64,000 nt of DNA. It comes from Prochilodus magdalenae (lineage: Eukaryota; Chordata; Actinopteri; Characiformes; Prochilodontidae). Shown in pieces: positions 12,237 through 24,100 of the stretch. The stretch is from contig JAMWET010000150.1 in assembly GCA_024036415.1 (NCBI GenBank), positions 384,501 through 448,500 on the forward strand, written 5' to 3'. The notes beneath the pieces were generated by a model that made no database searches, was not told the DNA's origin, and worked only from the letters and a program-made list of their open reading frames with translations. Both the position numbers and the translations under genes were made by a program. Within the stretch, counting starts at the first letter, position 1, and the number at the start of each line of letters is the position of its first letter.

Positions 12237-13460
12237 TGGACAAGACAGACAAGGAGGCAGGATGCAAGTGCAAGTCCATTTAATTGAGAACCAATATAAA
12301 AAAAGAGTACTCAACAAAAGTAATGAAATCCTGAAAGAACACAAACCCTAAGAAACAAGGAAACCTAAACTGACCAACAACAAAGCCAACATGGAGACAC
12401 CAAATAAACACAACACGGAGTCTAAATACACAAGGACTTACAAGAAACACCTGGAAAGGGGCAGAGCCACAAACTAGGGACAGGTGAGGGGCATGACAAG
12501 ACCAAAACGAAAAAGAGTTAGGAGGAGCTATAAACCAAAGCAAACAGAACCACATAGCACAGGACAACAAAAGGCTCACATGAGACAAGACAAGACAAGA
12601 CAAGACAAGATAAGACAACACAAGACAAGACAAGACAGAGAAAACCAGAGATGAACAGAGGCAAGATAAAACCGGATGTGACATAACCCCCACTCTGATG
12701 TGAAGCTCAAGAGGCACAAAATAGATAGCACCAAGAGATCTGGCTCTTGTTAACAGGAACAGGAGCAGACAAACCTAAGGATACAGGAATACTAACAGTG
12801 ACAGGTAAAGAGACATACATGATGACAGGGACAAACACAAACCCGGCAACATGAAAGGGATTAGATGCAGGACAAAAAATAGAACAACAGTTGTGAGGCA
12901 GGGCAAAGAACTGGAACAGAGGCTGGGCATAGAGCTGGAATGGCTGGGTAGTCGACCAGGCAGGGAGATGGGGCCTGGTGCCGGAACAAGATGCTGGGAG
13001 GCCAGCAGGTCAGGGCACAAGGAGGACGACCGATCTAATGGAGAACTGGTAAATGCTGAGGGCTGGACACAGGCTGGACCGTAGACTTAGGAACCACTGG
13101 CAGGACAGGAGACTCTGGAACCATGGCCAGGACAGGAGTCTTAGAACAGAGGGTCTGTTATTCTTGAGACTCAAAAATAACTGGCAAGACAGGAGATCCA
13201 GGTACCAAGGGCAGGACAGAAGACTCGGAGGCTGGCAGGTTTACCAGTATGTCAAAAGACAGGGGAGCCAACGCTGGAGCAGCTCAGAGAACTGAACTGA
13301 CGTCCTAGGCTGCAGGAGGGGCTGCTGTGACATCTTGGGGTGCAGGTGGACCTGTTGAGAAGTCCTCTGAGGCCTTAGGAGGGCAGAGGCTTTAGGTTAA
13401 GCTACTGGCCAGGCATAGGCCTCAGGAGAAGCAGAAGGCTGAGCAAAGTCCTAGCTTCTT
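12237..13460. repeat. Low-complexity dispersed repeat block
   Basis: The block is purine-rich, with phrases such as 'caggacaggagactctgg' recurring imperfectly at 13098-13220. A 120-bp start segment (12272-12396) recurs at 13753-13860. The long minus-strand ORF over 12280-12717 is a product of this skewed composition. Likely transposon or LTR debris; class not determined. Confidence 0.45.
12583..12637. repeat. (ACAAG)n microsatellite
   Basis: Imperfect tandem acaag units with two interruptions (ataag, caaca). Confidence 0.9.
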
Positions 13461-14027
13461 TTCCTACTATGCCGCATTTCCCCTGAGCTAGGTCTTAATA
13501 AACAGTACTTTTCACTTCAGATGGTGTGGGGCAGGTTAAATACTTAAAGTATAGTTCTCACTACATCTTGAATTCTTCACAGTCCTCATTTCTCCATCAT
13601 AAACACATGGTATGGCCATGAGTGCAGGAAGCAAGTGAGCTTTACCAGCCCGAAGAACTGAGAGCAGGGTTTTCAAATAGGCAATGTCCTTGTCACAAAA
13701 GTGAATCTGACTCACTGCATCCATTGTAGACTTTGTGTTATGTAACATGGACGTTTAAGTCCATTTAATTAAAAACCAGTATCAAAGTACTCAACAAAAG
13801 TAACAAAAGAAAAAGAGAAACAAGGAAACTTAAACTGAGATATAAAAAACCAACATGGAGGAAATTAGTTTGTAAGGGAATGAGAAGTGGTCATAGTCAT
13901 AAACAGAGCATTCCTAACATATTATTTTAAATTACCTACAAGTGAGTTTATTCCATGCCACAGATTGGGGGTTCTGTTCATCTGTTCATCTTTTACATGA
14001 ATGAAGTTACCTAAGACTGAAAAAATA
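13461..14027. other. Repeat remnant, no gene
   Basis: Contains the second copy (13753-13860) of the 12272-12396 segment. Nothing else recognised. Confidence 0.4.
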
Positions 14028-14645
14028 AGTCCCGCTGCCTGAGGAAAATCCAGAGGATCCGGCTGGACTGTAGCCACCCAGCACATGGCCTGTTCACCTT
14101 ACTGCCATCAGGCAGGAGATACCGCAGTATCCAGGCCAGAACAAACCAGCTAATGAACAGTTTTTACCCACAAGCCACCAGGTTCCTGAACAAACTGTGA
14201 GCCTTTCACCAATAGCACCAATACCACCAACACCAGCAACACCAGCAACACCACTCTGACTTATTATTATTATTAATATTCTTAACATATCACCGCTATG
14301 GACAACATCACTGAGTCACTTTAAACAACAGACATATATATAAATATACATATTCATATTACATCTCCGCTCTCTCTCAGACTATCCTTGCCTATAAATG
14401 TACATATCAGAATTTCTACACACCCCTCCTGTCTCTGTATGTTCTGTATTTGTGTATATTCTGTGTATCTTGTATTTATTTAATATATCTCTTTTAATAT
14501 CTCTTTATTTTAATGTTTAGTTAATATGTATACTGTATAATGTTGTCCTGCTGTGGTGTATCAACATGAGCCTCACCACAAGCATTTCAATGCATGAATG
14601 TCCTGACATGCTGTGCAAATGACAAATAAACCTGAAACTTAAAAC
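14028..14645 (+). mobile_element. LINE 3' end: reverse-transcriptase C-terminus plus 3' UTR
   Basis: Plus-strand 14030-14190 reads LRKIQRIRLD, then LLPSGRRYRSIQARTNQ and MNSFYPQATRFLN. This is the typical C-terminal block of a fish non-LTR retrotransposon ORF2. It is followed by about 450 bases of 3' UTR ending 'caaataaacctgaaactt', consistent with a 5'-truncated insertion. An (att)n and an (ac/ag)-like run occur in the UTR. Confidence 0.7.
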
Positions 14646-15179
14646 TTGAAAAAGATTTAAAACAGCCTGTTTTTCCTTTCCTATTAATGACCTGCGACAG
14701 CAACAATCAGTGAGCTCCTATAAAATATAAAGGGGTGGAATTACACTAATTAGCTGTAATTAGCCAACACATCATAATTCTGAAATACAAGCAGCGTTGT
14801 ACATATGATGGTAGATCTAATTACTATAATACCAGCTATCCTACTGCCTTCTCAATATGCATTCTGAATATGTGGGGTGTACTGGATAAGAAGATCGTGT
14901 TCAGTATTCAGCCAGAACCTCTTTTTAAATGATTCCACCTCATCGCTTTGTGGTAAGTCTGTACAGCATCTGCTTGATGTGTCAGAGAAAAGCTACACAA
15001 CTTCCCTAAGCCTAAGTTTTGACGGTTCCCAAAGTTACATTGGCGAAGCAGTGCAGATCCGGAAGCAAACTCTGAGTTTGAAAAATGTGTGACAAGCGCC
15101 TGTAGCACATGTGTCATTCGTTGCTCAAGACCACAATGAGAACTTGGTTTCTCAGTCTGGTGCATCTGTAACTGAAGTC
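14646..15179 (+). promoter_or_regulatory. Upstream region of itgae, promoter not resolved
   Basis: This is the 5' flank and probable 5' UTR of the integrin gene. No TATA box at a fixed distance or other clear core element was identified. Confidence 0.35.
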
Positions 15180-18100
15180 ATGACACTTCCGATGGGTTAT
15201 TGCATCAAGATGTTTCCAGCAGTGCTGCTGATGGCAGGTATGTCTAAAAGAGTTTGACCTACTTGCATATAAGGAGTAAAAAAGGCAGACATGTGAGAAA
15301 ACTAAAAAAAAAAACATTTTTAAGTATTTATTTGTGTTTGTTGTTCAGTACTGTGTGCTTAAATTGTTCTCTGTCTTCTGAAATGTAGGGATATACACCA
15401 CGGCAGGTTTCAACATATGGACGACGCCAGTGTATAACTTTACAGACAATGACAAACTGTTTGGACAAACCATCATTAAGTCAGGAGACGGGTTAGTGGT
15501 TTCTGGATCACTTTTATAAATAGATTCCAAACAACAAGCAGTAAAATGGTTCAAATGTGCCATTTAAATTTCTTCATATAAATATTGCTCACTGTTAAAA
15601 AATCTAAACATGTACCTCATTTGTTTCTACATTTTCCAAAGACTACCTGTACTTTATATTGCGTAAAAAATTCCACAAATGAACCCAAATGCTTTAAAAT
15701 CACTTAAACAACCTTATTGCATTAACCTGCTTTAGTCTAGAACATTTTTGCCTACTGCCATAAAGTTTTAGACTTACCTGTTTTTCTTTGGACAGTTACA
15801 GGTTCAGTTGAGCTAATAAAAATATAACTTAGTGAGCCATGGATTATTTTATTAGTTTTGAAATAAAAAAAAACAAGAATAAAATATACACAGCATTTAT
15901 TAAGTCGTGTTTTTTAATGAATGTATTTTTCCCCTCAGAATTTTTGTCCCTTCTCCTACCAGTGGAAATGTTTTCGAATGCACACTGAACAATGGTTGTA
16001 ACAAGCTGAATATCAGTGTTGGTAGGTTTGATTCCAGATAGGCATGTACAACTTAATGTAAAATCTTAATATTGAACCACTGACATGTTTCCCCATTGTT
16101 ATAAAAACTGTCTTGATAAATAACTTACAGAGATGCAGAAGAATGTGTCCCCGAGACCAATAACCTCTGTATCATCCAGCTTGAGTGAAGAGGAGGAGCA
16201 ACTTCTGGTACCATTTTATGTCTTTGATAAGTTACACATTTGTTAGCAAAAATCATGGGGTATTTTGTGTTTAAGGCTTTTGACTGATTGATTGACTATG
16301 GGCATGATTGATTGGTGGACTATTCCATCATCAGTACAGTTTTTGACCAGGAAATTAGCAAATAAGGAGTCAACTGTGCTTATGCTGTAAATCAGATATA
16401 TCAATTACTTACTGCGCAGACAGTTCACCGTCTGATTCTCATGACAGTTAGTGTTCTGAGGAAAACCACAGTTTCCCCTGCTAAAGGCGTCAGACTGACT
16501 GACTTCTCTTTTAGATACAGTCTCATTTGACAAAAATGGGAGAGTGAAGTGAAAAGGCAGCACACAGGTTTTTTTATATTATTCTCTCATGTCTAGTAGC
16601 CAGCATGTTCATTAGCAGTTAAGGAAAATAAACCGATGAGCCAATTTAATGTATATGGAGACAGTTACTAAACTCCAGAGCCTCAGTAAAGTGATTTTGA
16701 TCGTTGGAAACTTCCTCAGTGACCCGTTTTTATCATTTTAACCACCTCTTTTGTTAAACTTAGCACAAAGAAATCAGCACCTCATCTCCATAGCATCTCC
16801 ATAGCATTACTAAAACAATCAAACCTTCTATTCATGCTACACCAATGCTAAGACAACTTTCCTGAAAAAGTGACCAAGATACTTTTACTGTTGTCTCAAC
16901 TCTCAAGGTCTGTAATCAAGCTCGGATAAAGAAGAAGTTTTCTCCTGAGAAATTAAATGGACTTTGCACACTGGTAAATGACAAGCAGCAGAAAAAAATC
17001 AATCCTGCTGAGTTAGGTATTGATATTCTGCACTAAATCATTATTAAAAAGTTAAAAAGTTAAAAAATTGCCCTTGATTTTTTTATTCATTGTCGTTTTA
17101 TCTCTTTAGTGTCTGAGCAACTCAAGCGAAATGAGACAAATACGACCAGCAAAGGTAAACACTTTTGAGGAAGTAAAAGAAACAACCATAATCATAAACT
17201 TCCTATTTTTACTCATCAAACTTTTTTCTTACTCAGAAGCATATGACTTTCTTTGAATTAGGGCACTCAAGAAACAGAAGACAGGCTGAGCAAGATGCCG
17301 GTGATGGGGACAAGGGTGAAAATGCTGAAGGTGTTCCTCATTTTTGTCAGTCGTTCTACAAAAATGTTTTTATGTGTAATACGTGTGATTAATTTCACTT
17401 CCTTAGAAGTAGATCTTTACCTGAAGGGCCCATATCCTACCTTTACTGTAATTGCATATCTTGTGGTCAAACTATAGTATTTTAGTAATTTTTAACAAAA
17501 ACAGGCATAATTTATTCTTTCAGGACCATTTATTAACCTCTCTTTACCCTTTTGATTGACACAAACACAGGCTTGTTACTGTGCCACTAAGCCTGGCCTA
17601 AGATAAATAAGCTATATCCTGACTGGCTGTTCTGCATTGCACCTCGTTCAAAAAGCACTCTAAAACAAGCTGACATGGTTATAGGCGGGGCTTGAACGGC
17701 TGTGGCTGCATAGGTGAATATATGCAAATGAACTAGACACAGGAACCATGAACTCAAGTGGGCTGTGTTTGCAGCATAGTTCCCATATATGGACTATATG
17801 AACCCTGTATATTTTGAACCATGTAAACATGTTATTGAAAACATAGTTTTTCCAAACGTGAAAGGAATTTGTTTTTATATGATGGTTTTAAGATACGATA
17901 ATTTATTTTAGAGCAGAAATAAAATTTGTTTTGTGTCTGCCTGAAGATCCTGGGACTGAGATTGCTTTCGTGCTGGATGGTTCTGGCAGCATAGAGCCTG
18001 AGGATTTTGAACTGGCCAAAGACTTTATATCTACTGTGATGAGAAATGTCTGGTCATCATGTTCAACAGTAAGTCCATTTTTAACTCTTAGTCTGAACAT

Positions 18101-21100
18101 TTCTTAAACCTTAGTTGAAAGGGTTAGGGTTTAAAGTGGAATTGAGGTTTAAAGCGTTGGGGAATGTGTACACATCCTGTACATGAGATACATGAAAGTA
18201 GGAATACCCTGTTTTCTACAAGCCAATAACATAGCTCAAATAAAATGACATTACAGTAAAAGTAGAAATGATCTTGGTATGTTTCAAATTCTACTGGAGT
18301 ATGTCAGAGTATGAACCCTAATGTAGGTAACTGTCAGAAATGCTGTGGGTTATTATCTATGCACTTGGATACAATGTTTTTATCAAGTTGCATTAATTCA
18401 CGCATATTGATTCAAATGCATTGACTAAATGCATATCACATTTTGTGGCAGTTAATTGTTTCTTGGTTTCATTTAACACATAGGAACGCAAAGCAAAATA
18501 AATAAAATTGTGGCCTGTGTAGACCTTAAGCAAATAAATACAAACTGTGAACTAAAAACTGCAGGAAATGCCACATTTAGGTTTGAGTTAATTTCAGTTT
18601 TAAGATTTTTGTGACTACAGACACAGACATTTTAAAAGCTGGAAAAATCAGGAATGGGATACATTTTCAATATTTCAATAAAACTTTTCTCTATACATGT
18701 CACATACAGCACAATGGTGGAAAAAGTACAAAATAGCAACGGTACACCATAACATAGCATCGCACCACACAAGCAACAACACAGTATATGACTTCTGATA
18801 TTTTTCCGACATTTAAAGCTGGTTATAGCAAGCTTCTAATATAAGAGTGCAACAGGTCAGGCTGTATCCATGGATTCCTTCATCAAATCCCTTTAGATAT
18901 TTAGACAATGAAGTTTTTTCCCCACTTTAGAGTATCGAGTGTTGACATAAGCTACATTTCCATCACTGGGTTTTCTGTATGTGTGTGTTCTTTCCTCAGT
19001 GTAAATTTGCAGTAGTGCAGTTTGGAAATGAAATCAGAACTGAACTCTCACTGCAAGAAAATGACGATGCTGCCAAAGCTTTGAATAAAGTGAAGAGCAT
19101 AACACAGCTGGGCAAGCTTACCAAGACTGCCGATGCCCTCTACCACGTTCTGTAAGTGCCCTCAGCCAAACCATGAAATCAAGACTTCGTCTCAGACTCA
19201 GTTTTTGTTACTGTACACCATCTTACCACATAGTCTTTATTAGTTACTCTGATGGTACTTCACAGAACAGAAGTTTTTGTTCCTGAGAAAGGATCAACAA
19301 AGAACGCCAGGAAAATGATTATCTTGTTATCCGATGGAGAAATGACAGGAATACAGAGAAACCTAAACGAAGTCTTGAACATGCCACAGATGAATGGAGT
19401 TCTTCGCTTTGCTATAGGGGTAAGCACTGAATTTAATTTTACTGAACTTAATTACACAAACAGGGGACTGTTTATACTACACAATAATATACAATATGTG
19501 GATGATTTGTGATGTCATGGTGCTGTTAAAATGTGATCAGTGAAAAAAAACATTATAATGTTTTTTTGTTTATTTGTTTTCTTTTTTTGTCTTTTTGTAA
19601 ATATACAGTCATTCTTAATTTGATGCCTGCAACTCATTCCAAAAATGTTAGGACAGGTGAAGGACAACCAAAGTGGTCTGCATTATATCAGCTTTGCATT
19701 TTGCTAGTATTCATTTATATAAGTCTTTAGGTGTACCACCATGTGGGTCCACCTTTTTGCATTTTGTGTTTTTCACTGGTAGATAGGTGTGGACTGTGGG
19801 CAGGCCCAGCATCCAGACCAAGGTTTTTTAACTTCACGCTGGTAACAGTCTGGATGGCCCTTTTCTTCTTTGGCCTGAAAAAAAAAAAACAATCTCCATT
19901 ATCAATCAGAAATGCCTCTACTGTCAGTCCACCAGTCCATTTCAGAAAAGCTCAAGTGCAGATTTTAGGAATGTGTTGCAGGCCTCAGCTTTAATACTGC
20001 AGGCCTCAGTTTCAAGACTTTCACTTAAACAGGAATTCCAGCAATCATTTCATAATGTTCACATAATTCAGTCCTTAGGATGGTAACAAGGTCACAAGTG
20101 GTGTGATGTGAAATGGTTCATTGTAGAGAAACTTAGTGGCATTCATTTCTTCACAGTTGTGGTGTTCAAATTAATTACTGCACTGGTATCCAAGCTTTCA
20201 ACATGACTTTTTACTTTTAGTAGGACAGAACAGGTTTAAGTACAGACAGACTGGCCTCATGCAGTCCCATAAAGTGAACAAGTTCAAGGTTTAATTGAGC
20301 AAGTAAACGTGCATGGAAAAAATGCTGCTTCTCCTTTAAGTTCTACATCCACAGTTTTAATTCAAAGAACTGTTATTACACCGTGTGGCTTAAAACCTCA
20401 GCTGGAAATCAATATGCATGTGAAGAATCATCACAAGTGACCTACTATCGTTCAGGGATGACAAAAACGCACTTCCAAAATGTACAACACCTCGACTGTG
20501 TGTTCCAGTGTTAAGTGCTTTTCTTGAGTAGCAGTGATGTGGAAATGAAAAGCTGACTAAATCAGTGCTGCTCTGTCTACAGGTTGGACCTGAGGTTCAG
20601 AAAAGTAAGAAAGCAGTAAGTGAAATGACAGAGATAGCCGGTAGCCCACAGAGATTCTTCAAAGTGTCTGATTATGCTGCTTTGGAAACCATTCTTTCAC
20701 AAATAGAAAAAAACATCAAAGGTAAGACACTTTTATACATGTTGGGCTTTTGGGGTTGCAGTAAAACCTAACTTTGCTACTCAAGCTATTCAGATGATTG
20801 CACCATTGCCAGAAAGTGGGTACCTTTATCCAGCATAGTTTTGTTTTATTTAAAATGGAGTCATCTTGGCATGTGTCACTTGAAACATTTTATGTCTAAT
20901 GTGCATGATGCATATCATGTCCTTTAAACCAGACTTTTGCCTTACAGGGCCCCTATCCTACAATTGTATTATGTCTCTTGAATTGCCCTCACAACATATG
21001 AACAGGTTTATGTAACAAAAACAGTTAACATTTATTTTTCCATGATCATTTTCAATTTCAATTTAAAAAGAAACAGGCTGTTTTTGTTCAAGACTCTTGA

Positions 21101-24100
21101 GATAAGATGAATGAGCTCTGTCATAATAGGCCACCCTCTATTCTGCCTCAATAAACTTAGATACTAATTATTAAAACACTAATTATAACTTCTAATGAAA
21201 TGGGCAGGGTATATGTGAATGAGCTGATTGTTGTGGCATCACAGGCTGTTTTGCAGCTTAGTTTGCATATATGGACTGTGTTTCCTATCGTTAACAATGT
21301 TCATATTTTACATCAGCAGAGAAGCATGTTTTTCTATGATGTTTTTTTATATTTAGATAAGATTTCAGAAAAAAAAATTGGGGAAAAAATGCCTGACTGT
21401 TGTGTCTGTCTAAAGATCCTGGGACCGAGATTGCTTTTGTGCTGGATGGCTCCGGCAGCATTGAGCCTACAGATTTTGAATTGGCCAAAGACTTTATATC
21501 CACTGTGATGAAAGATACTTGGTCATTATGTTCAACAGTAAGTAGAATTTTACTCTGAACTACATATACAGTGTTTTCAAATATTCTTAGGTCCTGTACC
21601 TGTAAAAGTAGAAACAGACTTTATTATGCAAGCCAATAATATAACTCAAATAAAATAACATTAGAGTAAAAGCAGAAATCCTATTTTTACTTAACTGTCA
21701 AAAACATTGTGGGATGTTTTGTATACAGTTGGGTGCAAAAGTAAAATTTTGTGTTATGTGTCAGCACCTGCTGCAGAAGGTAGCATAGTAAAAGAATAAA
21801 TTGTCCTTTAAACTGCAGTGGAGGGAAACTAACAATAAAGTACATATACATTAAATACACTTAAAAGTACAAATACCTGAAAAACATTTATTCATTGTGG
21901 TAAAACTGCTTCTACAGTTCCATGACTGGGTTTTCTGTATGTGTTCTGTGTGTGTTCTTTCCTCAGTGTAAATTTGCAGTAGTGCAGTTTGGAAATGAAA
22001 TCAGAACTGAACTCTCACTGCAAGAAAATGACGATGCTGCCAAAGCTTTGAATAAAGTGAAGAGCATAACACAGCTGGGCATGCTTACCAAGACTGCCGA
22101 TGCCCTCTACCACGTTCTGTAAGTGCCCTCAACCAAACCATGAAATCAAGACTTCGTCTTAGACTCAGTTTTCATGAGTGTTACTGTACACCATCTTACC
22201 ACATAGTCTTTATTAGTTACTCTGATGGTACTTCACAGAACAGAAGTTTTTGTTCCTGAGAAAGGATCAACAAAGAACGCCAGGAAAATGATTATCTTGT
22301 TATCCGATGGAGAAATGACAGGAAAACAGAGAAACCTAAACGAAGTCTTGAACATGCCACAGATGAATGGAGTTCTTCGCTTTGCTATAGGGGTAAGCAC
22401 TGAATTTAATTTTACTGAACTTAATTACACAAACAGGGGACTGTTTCTACTACACAATAATATACAATATGTGGATGATTTATGATGTCATGGTGCTGTT
22501 AAAATGTGATCAGTGAAAAAAAACAACATTATATGTTTTTTTGTTTTTTTGTTTTCTTTTTTTGTCTTTTTGTAAATATACAGTCATTCTTAATTTGATG
22601 CCTGCAACTCATTCCAAAAATGTTAGGACAGGTGAAGGTTTTGCATTTTGCTAATATTCCTTTATATAAGTCTTTAGGTGTACCACCATGTGGGTTTTTT
22701 GCATTTTGTGTTTTTCAGTGCTAGATAGGTGTGGACTGTGGGCAAGCCCAACATCCAGACCAAGGTTTTTGAACTTCACGCTGGTAACAGTCTGGATGGC
22801 CTTTTCCCCTTTGGCCTGAAAAAAAAAAATCTCCATTATCAATCTGAAATGCTGCTACTATTGATTTGTATATTCTGTTTTATTAAACTGGAAACATTTA
22901 GCAGTATATTTAGCAAAAATACAATTTATCTAATGCCTGCAACTAATTTAAAAAAAGTTAGAACAATGGACAATGTGTTCCATGTTATATCACCTTATAC
23001 AAGTCTTCATATGTACCTATGTGGGTTCTTCCTGTTTGGGTTTTGCATTTTCATTGATAGATAGGTCTGGACTACGGGGTAGCCAGTCCAAAAGGCATGG
23101 CCAATTTCAGGTTTCTCCAAAATGTGTATGTATATTTTGTCATTAATGGTGAAAGTTGCCATGCACACTAATACTCCAATACCACAAAAGACGGTTTACC
23201 CTAGCAACAGTCTGGATGGTTCTTTTTTTCTTTGGCCTAGAAAACACAATGTCCATTATTTTCTAAAACAATCTGAAAGGCCATTGGTCAGTTGAGCTAG
23301 ATCCCAGATAAATGGTAGCATTTCTGGACATTGTTGACATAATGGATTCCGCTGCACATATTATAGTTCTAATAAATAATTTACATTGGCAGGCCAAGCT
23401 CTATGTTGTGATATCCATCACAGAACCATCACAGTGGTGGCATCTAAAATGGTGGTATCAAGGGTCAGAGACATTCAGTTTTGGCTTTCAGCGTTGACCT
23501 TTACATGGAAATTTCTTCAGATTCCCCAAATCTTTTGACAGTAATATATACAGCAGTGGATGAAACATGGTTTGCAGTTGCTTACTGAGGAACATTGTAC
23601 TTAAACCATCCTTGTTCATACAGCCCTAGACTTTTCCTGGGTGCTCCTTCTAAACCCAAGCACAACTACATCACCTGTTTAAGATGCTTTTGTCTTAAAC
23701 TATCCCGGTCCCAACTTTTTGGAATGTGTTGCAGGCACAGATTTGAGTATGAGCAGTGTTGAAGGTGGTAAGGTAGAATATTAGGTATCTTGTCTTTGTT
23801 CTGAACTTAGCTTGATCAGAGTGGCAACAGTGTAGATTTTGTACTGTTACAAACTGCTCCCACTGGCTGTGGAGCTGTCCATTGCCTCAAGCAAATGCTC
23901 CCTGCCCGCTAGTCTGTTTGTTCGCTAGATTGGAATTCTAATATACTTTGCTCAACATGATTGACATGGGTAAATTTCTTACTGCATTGGTATACAGACT
24001 TTCAACATGACTTAGTAGGAAATAACTGAGTCAAAGTACAAACAGAATGGTCTTATACACTCCAAGTGATCATGGAACAAGAAAACAAGCATTCAAGTAT

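Noticed and set aside
12280..12717. 145-residue minus-strand ORF, the second longest in the window
   Set aside because: Residues are dominated by repeated Leu/Ser/Cys from the (ACAAG)n and purine-rich repeat; no domain, no splice or promoter context.
18955..22860. Cassette A/B identity as an assembly duplication artefact
   Set aside because: Exons 1 and 4 and much of the intron DNA flanking the near-identical tract differ between A and B, which a simple duplicated contig would not show. An independent assembly would still be useful.
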